From the NCBI RefSeq assembly GCF_021117425.1, contig NZ_CP088298.1, forward strand, positions 4,278,001 through 4,342,000: a stretch of 64,000 bases of DNA. The letters are read 5' to 3'. The translations under genes and the position numbers were made by a program. Shown piece by piece: positions 45,770 to 55,432 of the stretch; positions within the stretch are counted from its first letter, which is position 1; each line of letters opens with the position of its first letter. A model generated the notes under the pieces. It made no database searches, was not told the DNA's origin, and worked only from the letters and a program-made list of their open reading frames with translations. Source of the stretch: Brevibacterium zhoupengii. Its GTDB lineage: Bacteria; Actinomycetota; Actinomycetes; Actinomycetales; Brevibacteriaceae.

Positions 45770-46963
45770 TCATGACGTGATCTGAAGTGCCGCTTCCAGA
45801 TCTTCTAGGAGGTCGGACGAGTCTTCGATTCCCACAGACAGGCGGATGGTGCCTGGCAGAATTCCGAGTTGCCGGCGCTGCCCTTCCGACACAGTCGAAT
45901 GTGAGGTCTTACTTGGCAGGCATGCAAGCGATTCGACACTGCCCAAGCTTGAAGCTTCGTGAATGACGCTGAGATCGGCAACCAACCGTGCCGCGCGATC
46001 GTCGCCGCCGCTGACCCGGAACGTGACGATGGCTGCGCCCTTCAGTCCCAGCTCGTCAGCGAGATTCCTATCAGCATAGGAGCTGGTCGTGGGATGTGTA
46101 ACGGCCTCTACTCCAGTTGCGGATTCGAGATGATCAGCGATGATCTCTGCGTTCAAACATGCTCGCTCGGTTCTGATGACCAGGGTCTTCAAACCACGGT
46201 CCAGCAGAGCGGCTCCCTGTGGAAGAAGAGTGCTTCCAAAGACCACCGACGACTGACGAACAGCATCGATCGTCTCCTTGTCCCCGGAGGCCACACCCGC
46301 GGTAACATCCGAGTGCCCGTTGAGGTATTTGGTTGCCGAATGCAGTACAACATCGAAGCCGCGTTCCAAGGGCTTGAGCATCGGCGGTGGGGTGAAGGTT
46401 GCGTCGACGACGGCTTTCGCTCCCACATCATGCGCGAGTGAGGCCAGCGCGGTGAGATTCGCCAGGCGCAGCATCGGATTCGACAGGGACTCGACGAAGA
46501 GGAGGGCAGGAGATTCGGCGAGTTCGCGTTTCCACCCGGCCAAGTCATCCACGGCTACAAAGCGGACTGTGCGCCCGAAGTCGGAAAACTGCTGACGCAG
46601 GAATTCCGATGTCTCTCCGTAGAGCTCTTCGGCAGCAACCAGGGTTCCCCCTGGCGGGACCAATGACAGCAATGTCGTGGTGATGGCAGCCATGCCCGAG
46701 GAGAACAGAACCGCATTCTCAGCCCCTTCGAGGGCAGCGATCTTCTCTTCGACTGAATCGACAGTCGGGTTTCGGTTTCGGCTGTAATACCAGGACCTCT
46801 CACCGCCGGTTTCCTGGATGTCACGATAGTCATCGTCATCAAGATCGAAATTCACCGATGTATAGATCGCATCCACGATCGGCCTTGGTCCGGAACCGGC
46901 GAAGCGCCGCCCCTGGGATACGGCAGTTGTCGACATTTCGAATTGTGGTCGGATCTGCTTCAT
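45770..46963 (-). CDS. Cys/Met-metabolism PLP-dependent enzyme (cystathionine synthase/lyase type)
   Basis: 397 residues. The PLP-lysine motif is 'VLHSATKYLNGHSDVTAGV', with 'YSRNRNPTVDSVEEKIAALEGAENAVLFSSGMAAI' upstream and 'FVESLSNPMLRLANL' in the middle, as in cystathionine gamma-synthase, gamma-lyase and methionine gamma-lyase. The exact member cannot be assigned; 'VVDATFTPP' where CGS/CGL have VVDNTF/TP is a small deviation. It could act on Se-containing analogues, but adjacency to selC is the only hint. SD GGGAAG. Confidence 0.88.
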   Translation of the reverse strand: MKQIRPQFEMSTTAVSQGRRFAGSGPRPIVDAIYTSVNFDLDDDDYRDIQETGGERSWYYSRNRNPTVDSVEEKIAALEGAENAVLFSSGMAAITTTLLSLVPPGGTLVAAEELYGETSEFLRQQFSDFGRTVRFVAVDDLAGWKRELAESPALLFVESLSNPMLRLANLTALASLAHDVGAKAVVDATFTPPPMLKPLERGFDVVLHSATKYLNGHSDVTAGVASGDKETIDAVRQSSVVFGSTLLPQGAALLDRGLKTLVIRTERACLNAEIIADHLESATGVEAVTHPTTSSYADRNLADELGLKGAAIVTFRVSGGDDRAARLVADLSVIHEASSLGSVESLACLPSKTSHSTVSEGQRRQLGILPGTIRLSVGIEDSSDLLEDLEAALQITS

Positions 46964-47218
46964 TCTTCTTCCCTGCTGGAGTACGAAAATTCGCGAAAGG
47001 TGATTCAGCGATTTCTACGGACCAGTAGTGTGTCAAGGAGGGAAGTCACGGTCACCGCCATCGTCGGAAGTGATTGAACGACCGCCCACTGGGGACTCCG
47101 ATCGTGTCCGATCCTACCGCGCCAGGTGAGGATCCTGTCGCCCGGATCTGCGCGTATGGGCAGTGCTAAGCTGATTTCGGAGACGCACCGAGGTCATCCG
47201 ATGTCGAGGGAGACATCT

Positions 47219-48398
47219 ATGCCGATCGGCTATATCATCACCATTGTCATCATCGGGGTATGCACATTCACTGCCCTGATCAGGGCCACACGGCTCGGAA
47301 TTCTCGCTTTCTATGTCAGCGTGGTCATCAACGAAATCCCGCATCTGGCTGCACTCTTCCTCGTGCTGTCCACTGCGCTGGCCCTGGTCGAGGGAGACCT
47401 GCAGGGAACCGGCGGCACGATACTTCTCATCATCGCCGCGTTCGAGCTTGTGGGCCTGCTCGAACTGACCAGGCGGTCGATCCGCGCCCATGCGGTGGTC
47501 AACACGGTTGCGGCCGATCACGGGGCCACGATCGGCGGTGGTGGTGTTCGACTCTGGCTGCGGCCACTCGTCTTTCCCGTACCTCGCCGGCCCGGAAACG
47601 TCACACGAATCGGCGGTCTGTCCTACGGCGAGCATCCCAAACAACGTCTCGATGTCTATCGGCACAGGAACAGCGAGCGCACTGGCCCCGTTCTCGTCTA
47701 TTTCCACGGTGGTGGCTATTCGTCGGGAACCAATCGGAACGAAGGACGGGTACTGCTGCACCGTCTGGCCGCCCAAGGATGGACGTGTATCAGCGCGAAT
47801 TATCGCCTGCGCCCGGAAGCAGGATTCGACGACCACCTCGCCGACGCACGCTCGGTGCTCCAGTGGGCTCACAGCAACGCCGGCATCCACGGCGGAGACG
47901 TCTCGAAGATCGTCATGGCCGGCAGCTCTGCAGGTGCGCACATGACCGCGTTGACGGTGCTCACTCCCCCGAAGCCTCTTTCGCCTCCTCCTTACTCGAC
48001 GTCGTGCTCAGAGTCAGCCGACGCCGAGGTGGTTCCCCCGATCGCTGCTGCCGTGTGCCTGTACCCGTGGATCGGCCGGTACTTCGGTCGGAGCGAGGAC
48101 GAGAGCCAACCGTCGACGCCCCTGGCCCTCGACCCCTCGAATGCACCGCCCATGTTCATCGCCCATGTTCATCGCCCACGGCGATCACGATTCCTGGGTT
48201 CCGATCGAAGCGGCTCGAGAGTTCCACAAGCATGTGCGCGCAGGGTCATCGAACGCGACCTGGTATGTCGAACTGCCCGGTGCCCAGCATGCCTTCGACG
48301 CTCTGCATTCCTGGCGCAATGCCTCCATCGTCGAAGGGATCGTCGCGTTCCTGCGTCCCATCGGCGATCTCGCTGAACCGGCCGATTCATCACGATGA
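47219..48398 (+). pseudogene. Membrane-anchored alpha/beta hydrolase disrupted by a 13-bp duplication
   Basis: Two to three N-terminal membrane helices ('GYIITIVIIGVCTFTALI', 'GILAFYVSVVINEIPHLAALFLVL') precede an esterase/lipase-type alpha/beta hydrolase domain with 'VLVYFHGGGYSSG' (HGGG oxyanion hole) and nucleophile 'MAGSSAGAHM'. At 48151-48176 a 13-base unit is present twice, shifting the frame. The end of the domain, with the Asp and His of the triad ('HGDHDSWVP', 'LPGAQHAFDALHSW'), continues in another frame to 48398. In the upstream frame the product would end at 48376 with a meaningless Arg-rich tail. The start at 47219 has GAGGGAG; ATG 47201 is possible. Confidence 0.85.
48151..48176. 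repeat. 13-bp perfect tandem duplication inside the hydrolase gene
   Basis: CATGTTCATCGCC occurs twice without a gap (48151-48163 and 48164-48176). Removing one copy restores one open frame with the expected 'PPMFIAHGDHDSWVP'. Confidence 0.95.
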
Positions 48399-48409
48399 AA
48401 GGACACTTC

Positions 48410-49000
48410 ATGTCGGACTTCACCTGGGATCCCGACACCTACCTCGACGTCATGGCAGAGGAGATCCCCGACTACCGGCGGCTGCAGGCCGAACTTGCCG
48501 CAGCCGTCGCCACGGCGGATCCGCGCACAATCCTCGACCTCGGCGTGGGCAGCGGGCTCACGGCTCATCGGGTCCTCGAGTCGCTGCCGGAAGCGCATAT
48601 CCACGGCATCGACGAGAGCGAAGAGATGCTGACAGGTGCCGCGCAGGTTCTCGATCCCAATCGCAGCACGCTCAGCCACGGGCGGTTGCAGGATCCGCTG
48701 CCCAACGGTCCCTTCGACCTCGTCATGTCGACCCTTGCGGTGCATCACCTCGACGGAGAGGGGAAGGCCGATCTGTTCTCACGGATCGCACGGGTTCTCG
48801 TCGCCGGCGGCCGGTTCGTCCTCGCCGATCTCATCGTCCCAGCCGATCCGGCAGATGTGGTCACGCCAATCGACGGGGTCATTGATGTGCCGAGCTCGCT
48901 CGCTGACCAGCTGGAATGGCTGAGCGCGGCGGGATTCTCCACTCGAGTGACCTGGCAGCACCGAGACCTTGCGGTAGTAGCAGCAGACATGGTCGATTGA
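48410..49000 (+). CDS. Class I SAM-dependent methyltransferase
   Basis: 196 residues. Motif I 'TILDLGVGSGLTAHRVL', acidic end of beta-2 'IHGIDESEEML', motif III-IV 'GPFDLVMSTLAVHHLDGEGKADLFSRIARVLVAGGRFVLADLIV' define a Rossmann methyltransferase of the Methyltransf_25/12 type. Substrate unknown. The ATG at 48410 has AAAGGA; the frame also contains an ATG at 48395 overlapping the stop of the hydrolase's downstream frame, so the pair was probably one translationally coupled operon before the frameshift. Confidence 0.88.
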   Translation: MSDFTWDPDTYLDVMAEEIPDYRRLQAELAAAVATADPRTILDLGVGSGLTAHRVLESLPEAHIHGIDESEEMLTGAAQVLDPNRSTLSHGRLQDPLPNGPFDLVMSTLAVHHLDGEGKADLFSRIARVLVAGGRFVLADLIVPADPADVVTPIDGVIDVPSSLADQLEWLSAAGFSTRVTWQHRDLAVVAADMVD

Positions 49001-49043
49001 CAGACGGTGCACCCTTCACACCCGCTTTCACTCTTCTGACCGA

Positions 49044-49065
49044 GTTCACTCAGGGTTTGCTCAGG
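49044..49065 (+). promoter_or_regulatory. PhoP-box-like direct repeats
   Basis: Two adjacent 11-base units, GTTCACTCAGG and GTTTGCTCAGG, sit 60-80 bases before the phosphodiesterase gene. The 11-nt direct-repeat spacing and the GTTCAC core match the PHO box of actinobacterial PhoP. A weaker third unit may follow (49066-49076). Suggests induction under phosphate limitation. Confidence 0.5.
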
Positions 49066-49124
49066 TGTTGTCATGGTCGACTTAGGCTAGCCGGGTCTCC
49101 CCGCTGTCTTTCCAGAAAGACCCC

Positions 49125-52100
49125 ATGTCTTCACGCATCCTGCCTTCGTCGAGTAATGCCGCGTTCACCAGGTCATTCGTTCTCGTTCTCGCAGTGATCG
49201 CTGCACTCCTCGCTCCGGGGACGATGGGGCCGGGCGGACTCCTGGCCACCTCGGTGCCGGCGAGCGCTGCCCCGCCCAGCGATGAGGATCTGGGCAAAGA
49301 CGGGTCGGTCCTCCGCTCCTCCGAGACGAAGCGGGTCGCACCGGGCCTCGAGGTCACGGACTTCTCGCGTCTTGAGGACGGCGGCTGGAACAACGGAAAC
49401 GTTCTCACCGCCGATCTCACCACGGACTCCCTGTCCCTCGACGTCCGCGACACCGGCACGGTCGCCGGCCACGCCACCACGAGCGAGATCATGAAGGGCG
49501 GCAAGAACGGTGCGAAGGCAGTCGCAGCGGTCAACGGCACGTTCTTCGATATCAATCACTCCTATGCCCCCATCTACACCTCGGTGAGCAGGAACGGAAT
49601 GCGGATCGGCTCTCAGACTCCCAAACCGGCGTTCACCCTCGCCGACAAGAAGGCCGCCGTGACGATGCTCTCGGCGGCTGGCACACTGACCGCCGACGGG
49701 GAGGAGAAAGACCTCGGTGGGCTGAACAATCCGAACCTGTCGAGCGATGCGATCGGCGTCTACAACGAAGCCTGGGGTGACTACTCCCTCAACCGGCCGG
49801 TCGGCGGACCCGATGTGATGGCAGAGGAGATCGCACGGGTCACCGTCGTCGACGGCACCGTCACGAAGTCCTCCGGAATGATCGAGGAGGCCGGGGATCC
49901 GGACGTTCCCGAGAACGGTCAGGTCCTCCTCGGACGTGACTCCGGAGCGAAGACTCTGTCTGAGTTCGAGGTCGGCGACGAGGTGGAGATCGAGATCGGC
50001 CCCAGCGAGGACGTCGACCTGGGCATCGGGGGAAGCCACCAGGTCCTCAAGGACGGCGAAGTCCCCGATATGGGCAAGGACAGCTTGGTGACCACCGCGC
50101 ATCCGCGCACAGCCGTAGGCATCAGCAAGGATGGATCCGAACTGTTCGTGACCACGATCGACGGCCGCAGCGAATCATCGGGCGGAATGAGCCTCGACGA
50201 TATGGGCGAGTTCTTCTCCGACATCGGCGCTCACAACGCCATCAATCTCGATGGCGGCGGATCGACGACGATGCTGGCACGCGAAGCCGGAGCAGATGCG
50301 CCCGCGCTGCAGAATGACCCCTCCGATGGAGAGGAACGCTCGGTCGGCAATGCCCTCGTCTTCTACTCCGATGCGCCGGCACAGACCATCAACGACGCGC
50401 AGATCGAGCCCGACGTCGAGGGCGAGAGCTCGGTGTTCAAGGGACTCCACCGCAGTCTCACAGGCACGGCCCTGGGCGCGAACCTCGAACCGATCGCCGC
50501 TTCAGGTTCCTTCTCTGCCGAAGGTGGCGTCTCGCTCGCCGATGCGGATGAGGACACCGCTCGTGTGGCCGGCGACTCGACAGGGACCGGACGGGTCTCC
50601 TATCAAGTCGGCGGTCACACTGCGCGGCAGGAGCTGCGGGTGCTGGGTGAGGCCATCGGCCTGCAGCCGAGCACTCGCGCGATCAACCTCGAGAAGACGG
50701 GGGCGAGCGAGAAGGTGCGCGTCCAGGGCTTCGATTCTGAGGGCCGACGCGCGCTCATCGAGCCACGGGACATCGATATCGAGACTTCGGAGGGGCTCTC
50801 GACTGAGGACGACGGAACTGGCGGCTTCGTCGTCACTGCCGAAGGCGATTCGCCCACGGGTTCGATCGCACTCACCGTGGGTGAGGCCACGACGACCATC
50901 CCGGTGACGGTCGGCACGGAATCCACCGAAGTGCTCGACTTCTCCGACCTCTCCGCGTTCACTGACGCCTCGGACCGCGCGACAGGCTCCTTCACAGCAG
51001 GTGAGCCCACCGATGACGGCAAGCCGAGCATCGACCTCTCCTATGACTTCACCACCTCCTCGGCGACCAGAGGCTACTACCTCGTCCCGAAGGAACCGGT
51101 GCCGATCGAGGGCAACACTCTGGCCTTCGAGATGATGATCCGCGGCGATGGTTCCGGTGCCTGGCCCCGACTGCAGGTGAAGACCGCCGACGGGACGACG
51201 ACGAACATCGACGGGGACCATCTCACCTTCGACGGCTGGCAGAAGGTGCGCTTCACCGTGCCCGCCGGCCTCTCACAGCCACTGAGCCTCGAGCGGATCC
51301 GCTTCATGGAGACTCGATCGGCCGAGAAGTACATGGGCGAGATCTCGATCGCCGACCTGCGCGCGGTCTCCACCCCTCAGACCGATGACCCGACGACGCA
51401 GGCAATCCACGATCCGGCCCTGCTGAGCACCGGCTCCGTCACGGGCCGACCCCAGCAGGTCGCTGTGATGAGCGATGCCCAGTTCGTCGCCACAGATCCC
51501 GACTCAGGATCGGTCGAGGGCGCGCGGCGGACCTTGCGTGAGATCCGCAGGGCCGACCCGGATCTTCTCGTCATCAACGGCGATTTCGTCGATGAGGCCT
51601 CACCTGCCGACTTCGAGCTCGCCGAGTCGATCATCGCCGACGAGTGGACCGAGGACATCCCCTACATCTACGTCCCCGGCAACCACGAGATCATGGGCGG
51701 CGAGATCGAGAACTTCGAATCCGCGTTCGGATCACCGACGACTGCCAGGACCGTCGGTCGCACGAAGGTGCTCACCTTGAATTCCTCGGCCGGGTCCCTG
51801 CACGGCAGCGACAGCGAGCAGCTTCGTGCACTTGAGGATGCCCTCGCCGAGGTGGATGAGAGTGATCATCTCACCGGCATCACCGTGTTCTTCCACCATC
51901 CTCCGCAGGATCCGCTGCCGTCGAAGACGAGCCAGCTCGGCGACCGTCGTGAGGCCGCGGAGTTGGAGAAGAAGCTCGGCGAATTCCGGGAGAGCAGCGG
52001 AAAGTCTGCCGCGGTGATCAACGGCCACGTCGGAGTCTTCCACGGGGCTGCAGTCGAAGGAGTCTCGTACCTCATCAACGGCAATTCAGGGAAGAATCCG

Positions 52101-53048
52101 GCGGGCACGCCTGCCACCGGCGGATTCACCGGATGGACGATGCTCGGCATCGACCCCGGAGTGGGTGAGGTCGGAGATAATCCGAGCACCGCCGACCGCG
52201 TGGGTTGGCTGGCCGCAGAGACGAGGCCGCAGGTGGACTCCATCTCCGTCGATGCACCGACATCGATGGTGACCGGACAGTCAGCCGATATCTCCGCCGA
52301 GTTCACCCAGGGTGAGCGCACAGTGCCCGTCGGCTGGCCGGCAACGGCACAGTGGGGCGGAGACGGTGTCGTCATCGATGCCGGCGCCGAGGCGGATATG
52401 CAGAAGGCGACAGGAGCGAAGGTGCACGCCGAGGCGGCTGGATCCTCGGCACCCGAGGCAGCCTCCGAGGTGATCCGGATCAATCCGGCCACTGGAGAGA
52501 TCACCGCCGAGAACCCCGGCACCGCAGTCGTTGAGGTGACTGTCAACGGCAAGACCGCGAAGACCACGGTCGAGGTCGCCGGAGACGGACCGCCTACCGG
52601 TCCAGGCGATGACAAAGGTGATGAAGACGCCGAAGGGTCTGACAACGGAGCCGATGAGGACGGGGCTTCCGCAGGGTCAGAAGACGGCACATCTGCTGCG
52701 TCGGACGCGTCGGATGACGGCGGCGACGAGGCGAACGGTTCGGGCAGTGCGGACAGCTCGGACTCTGAAGTGTCTGCTGGCGGCTCGGATGACGGCAGCT
52801 CATCCGACGATGGCTCCGATCAATCCGGCAACAGGGACGGTTCGGCGAGTGATGGCTCCGCGGCGAGCGGCAACGCCGATCCAGGGTCGAATTCGGACGG
52901 TTCGGGCGACGGAGGCGGAGATCTGCCGAGAACCGGCGGACCGGTGCTGCTGACGGCCGCTGTGGGCGCTCTGCTGGTCATCGGCGGACTCGTCATTGCG
53001 AGGTTCGCCCGTGCCCGCCTCGGCGGTCGGTCGGGGAACCGCCACTGA
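49125..53048 (+). CDS. LPxTG-anchored phosphodiester glycosidase / metallophosphoesterase fusion
   Basis: 1307 residues. Signal peptide to about residue 48. Residues ~75-425: NAGPA-type phosphodiester glycosidase with 'AAVNGTFFDINHSY' (~135) and 'NAINLDGGGSTTML' (~372). Then Ig-like and carbohydrate-binding-like beta domains. Residues ~775-1020: calcineurin-like phosphoesterase with 'MSDAQF' (DxQ in place of DxH), 'NGDFVDE', 'PGNHEIMGG', 'FFHHPP' and 'NGHVGVFHG'. Next come a Big-type Ig domain and an Asp/Ser/Gly-rich stalk of ~130 residues. The end is LPRTG (~1267), a hydrophobic helix and a basic tail for sortase. Both enzymes would act on phosphodiesters at the cell surface (teichoic acid, sugar-phosphate or nucleotide); exact substrates unknown. 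Confidence 0.88.
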   Translation: MSSRILPSSSNAAFTRSFVLVLAVIAALLAPGTMGPGGLLATSVPASAAPPSDEDLGKDGSVLRSSETKRVAPGLEVTDFSRLEDGGWNNGNVLTADLTTDSLSLDVRDTGTVAGHATTSEIMKGGKNGAKAVAAVNGTFFDINHSYAPIYTSVSRNGMRIGSQTPKPAFTLADKKAAVTMLSAAGTLTADGEEKDLGGLNNPNLSSDAIGVYNEAWGDYSLNRPVGGPDVMAEEIARVTVVDGTVTKSSGMIEEAGDPDVPENGQVLLGRDSGAKTLSEFEVGDEVEIEIGPSEDVDLGIGGSHQVLKDGEVPDMGKDSLVTTAHPRTAVGISKDGSELFVTTIDGRSESSGGMSLDDMGEFFSDIGAHNAINLDGGGSTTMLAREAGADAPALQNDPSDGEERSVGNALVFYSDAPAQTINDAQIEPDVEGESSVFKGLHRSLTGTALGANLEPIAASGSFSAEGGVSLADADEDTARVAGDSTGTGRVSYQVGGHTARQELRVLGEAIGLQPSTRAINLEKTGASEKVRVQGFDSEGRRALIEPRDIDIETSEGLSTEDDGTGGFVVTAEGDSPTGSIALTVGEATTTIPVTVGTESTEVLDFSDLSAFTDASDRATGSFTAGEPTDDGKPSIDLSYDFTTSSATRGYYLVPKEPVPIEGNTLAFEMMIRGDGSGAWPRLQVKTADGTTTNIDGDHLTFDGWQKVRFTVPAGLSQPLSLERIRFMETRSAEKYMGEISIADLRAVSTPQTDDPTTQAIHDPALLSTGSVTGRPQQVAVMSDAQFVATDPDSGSVEGARRTLREIRRADPDLLVINGDFVDEASPADFELAESIIADEWTEDIPYIYVPGNHEIMGGEIENFESAFGSPTTARTVGRTKVLTLNSSAGSLHGSDSEQLRALEDALAEVDESDHLTGITVFFHHPPQDPLPSKTSQLGDRREAAELEKKLGEFRESSGKSAAVINGHVGVFHGAAVEGVSYLINGNSGKNPAGTPATGGFTGWTMLGIDPGVGEVGDNPSTADRVGWLAAETRPQVDSISVDAPTSMVTGQSADISAEFTQGERTVPVGWPATAQWGGDGVVIDAGAEADMQKATGAKVHAEAAGSSAPEAASEVIRINPATGEITAENPGTAVVEVTVNGKTAKTTVEVAGDGPPTGPGDDKGDEDAEGSDNGADEDGASAGSEDGTSAASDASDDGGDEANGSGSADSSDSEVSAGGSDDGSSSDDGSDQSGNRDGSASDGSAASGNADPGSNSDGSGDGGGDLPRTGGPVLLTAAVGALLVIGGLVIARFARARLGGRSGNRH

Positions 53049-53144
53049 TGGATCGTCGGTGCTGCCTCGGCGATCAGGCAGCGCCCGATCATGGTCGAAT
53101 GAGCACCTGTAGCACTGGTCTCACCTCGGTGTTAGTCTCGCGGT

Positions 53145-54131
53145 ATGACTGCCACCCAGGAACGTCTGACCTCATTCGCCCACGGCGGAGGCTGTGCCTG
53201 CAAGATCCCGCCCGGCGAGCTCGAAGAGGCGGTCAAGGGCCTGACCGGCCAGCCCGGTGCCGATGTCCTCGTCGGCCTCGACGACGGGGATGATGCCTCT
53301 GCCGTCCGGGTCCGCGACGACCTCGCGGTGCTCTCGACAGCCGACTTCTTCACCCCTGTCGTCGACGATGCCTACGACTGGGGTCGGATAGCGGCGGCGA
53401 ACGCCCTGTCCGATATCTACGCAATGGGCGGGACGCCGATCACGGCGATCAACCTCGTCGGCTGGCCGCGCGAGAAACTGCCGATGGAACTGCTCACCGA
53501 AGTTCTTCGCGGAGGCCTCGACGTCGCCGCCCAGGCGAAGTGCCCCGTCGCCGGTGGGCATTCGATCGACGATCCCGAACCGAAGTACGGCATGGCCGTG
53601 ACCGGCATCGCCCGTCCCGATGAGCTGATGCGCAATGATTCCGCCGAGGTGGGCCTGCCGTTGACACTGACCAAACCGATCGGCGTCGGCATCCTCAACA
53701 ACCGGCACAAGCAGACCGGCGAATACTTCGCCGAGGCCGTCGCGACGATGACCGCGCTCAACCGCGACGCTGCGCAGGCGGCAGTGGCTGCAGGTGTACG
53801 CGCGGCCACCGATGTCACCGGCTTCGGGTTGCTCGGCCACCTGTTCAAAATGTGCCGTGCATCAGGCGTCGGTGCGGTCATCGACGCGGCCGCGGTCCCC
53901 CGCCTCGGCGGAGTCGATCAGTCGATCGCCGACGGGTACGTCTCCGGCGGAACTCGTCGGAACCTCGACTGGGTGCGTCCCAGCCTCACCGCCGACGACT
54001 CAGTGAGCGAGGATGACCTGCTCCTCCTCGCCGATGCCCAGACCTCGGGCGGACTGCTGGTCGTCGGCGAGATCCCGGGACAGCCGATCATCGGTGAGAT
54101 CGTCGTCGGCTCGGGTGTGCACGTGCGGTGA
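53145..54131 (+). CDS. selD: Selenide, water dikinase (selenophosphate synthetase)
   Basis: 328 residues. The N-terminal active-site loop 'SFAHGGGCACKIPPGEL' carries Cys and Lys (equivalent to E. coli Cys17/Lys20), and 'VLVGLDDGDDASAVRVRDDLAVLSTADFFTPVVDDAYDWGRIAAANALSDIYAMGG' is the ATP/Mg-binding AIRS-like signature. It makes selenophosphate from selenide and ATP for SelA. Here the active residue is Cys, not selenocysteine, so it does not need its own product. It is separated from selCAB by about 7.6 kb and lies convergent toward the formate dehydrogenase side. Confidence 0.96.
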   Translation: MTATQERLTSFAHGGGCACKIPPGELEEAVKGLTGQPGADVLVGLDDGDDASAVRVRDDLAVLSTADFFTPVVDDAYDWGRIAAANALSDIYAMGGTPITAINLVGWPREKLPMELLTEVLRGGLDVAAQAKCPVAGGHSIDDPEPKYGMAVTGIARPDELMRNDSAEVGLPLTLTKPIGVGILNNRHKQTGEYFAEAVATMTALNRDAAQAAVAAGVRAATDVTGFGLLGHLFKMCRASGVGAVIDAAAVPRLGGVDQSIADGYVSGGTRRNLDWVRPSLTADDSVSEDDLLLLADAQTSGGLLVVGEIPGQPIIGEIVVGSGVHVR

Positions 54132-54190
54132 AGTTGGCACGTCACTTCGTCGTCGTGGTGGCGGTAGCAAGCAGTGCCGAGGGGTGGACC

Positions 54191-54850
54191 TCAGCGTGCA
54201 GAATCGGGCTTCGGCCTGAACCGTTCGTGAGCAGCTGTGAGTAGATCGACCAGCTCCCACCGGCCCACTTCCAGCGGCTGGTTGAGAACGATCCTCTCCC
54301 CCTGAATTTCACGCGTGAGGAATGAACGGCGCGTCGACCGCCTCCCTGATCCCGAAGCGAACGCAACATTGACAGCGGGGAAGGACGGGGATTCCGGGCG
54401 ATTGCCGAAACTCGCTGTTGTCACGCTGTCGACTACCGACCACGTCGCATGGTGCACGGTCTCTTCCCCGCTCTGTCCGTCGCGAATGAGTTCGAGGCTC
54501 TCCGGTGTGAGCTCGAGACGGTAGTCCTGCTGATGACGTCTGACGATGAGCATCGGGGACACCAAACCGAAGAGGATCAAGAGCACGACTGCGCACAGTG
54601 CTACGAATCCGTCGGCGCCCAACACCAGAACGAGCAGTCCGAGCAGACCCAGCGCCACGCTGCCGATGAGACGTCCGGTGTATGCGCCGGAGGACGCGCG
54701 GCCGATGACAAGCCGACCGTTCTTCTCGATGGACTCCAGTCGTATCGCGACTCTCTCACCCTGCGAGGCCCCTGCGGGGAAAATCAGTGATGACTCGTCC
54801 GCGGACTGCCGATACCCCGGCGTCTCATCGCTGCCCGTCATGTCTTCCAT
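54191..54850 (-). CDS. Membrane protein of unknown function with PH-like C-terminal domain
   Basis: 219 residues. About 65 N-terminal residues, two adjacent membrane helices ('TGRLIGSVALGLLGLLVLVLGADGFVALCAVVLLILFGLVSPMLIV') and a soluble C-terminal part 'DYRLELTPESLELIRDGQSGEETVHHATWSVVDSVTTA' that resembles the bacterial PH-like domains following paired helices. The ATG at 54850 gives the more usual length; the frame is open to 54895. Not recognised further. Confidence 0.65.
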   Translation of the reverse strand: MEDMTGSDETPGYRQSADESSLIFPAGASQGERVAIRLESIEKNGRLVIGRASSGAYTGRLIGSVALGLLGLLVLVLGADGFVALCAVVLLILFGLVSPMLIVRRHQQDYRLELTPESLELIRDGQSGEETVHHATWSVVDSVTTASFGNRPESPSFPAVNVAFASGSGRRSTRRSFLTREIQGERIVLNQPLEVGRWELVDLLTAAHERFRPKPDSAR

Positions 54851-55040
54851 AAGCGCCCCATGAGTCCAGACTACGACAGATGTGCGGGGCTTCACGCTGA
54901 AACAAGATCAATGACCTGGTCGACCGTGCGGGCGTGCACGTTCGTTCGTGCAGGGCCCCGCATCCACTCGGTCCGAACGACCGTCTAGGCGATTCGATCC
55001 ACTCGTGTCATCCGTCCGCCGTCGGTGAGGAGCGGCAGAT

Positions 55041-55271
55041 TCAGCGCGGCATGACGTCCTGATCCCGGAAGCGCCTGAATCCGCTCACGAAGAGCCAATA
55101 GAAGACTCCGGTCAAGAGCGCGCCGAGGAGAATCTCCCACCAGACAAATGGGTCGTGTCCCCAGCCGATCAGGTGCATGAGGATCCGGACGATGGGAACG
55201 AGTATGGTCACAACTGCGGCCTCTTTGAGACTGCGCCGGTCGGCGAGCAACTCCTTGACTGCAACCTTCAT
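55041..55271 (-). CDS. Small membrane protein, unknown function
   Basis: 76 residues. 'MKVAVKELLADRRSLKEAAVVTILVPIVRILMHLIGWGHDPFVWWEILLGALLTGVFYWLFVSGFRRFRDQDVMPR' shows two hydrophobic stretches and basic flanks. A 10-bp palindrome (TGCACGTGCA, 55288-55297) lies 17 bases before the ATG. Unknown family; coding character supported by the sharply bounded helices rather than by homology. Confidence 0.5.
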   Translation of the reverse strand: MKVAVKELLADRRSLKEAAVVTILVPIVRILMHLIGWGHDPFVWWEILLGALLTGVFYWLFVSGFRRFRDQDVMPR

Positions 55272-55432
55272 AGGTTCCACACGTTACTGCACGTGCATTA
55301 TTGTGCAACATGTGTTGTCGGAAATTCCGAGCATCCCTCACCGTTGACGCCACAACGCACCACTGCGGCACGTGGTAGTGCTGCTCCCAGTGAGGAGTTC
55401 CACCCGCTGTCCGCGTCAGGGGGGGGTGCCGC

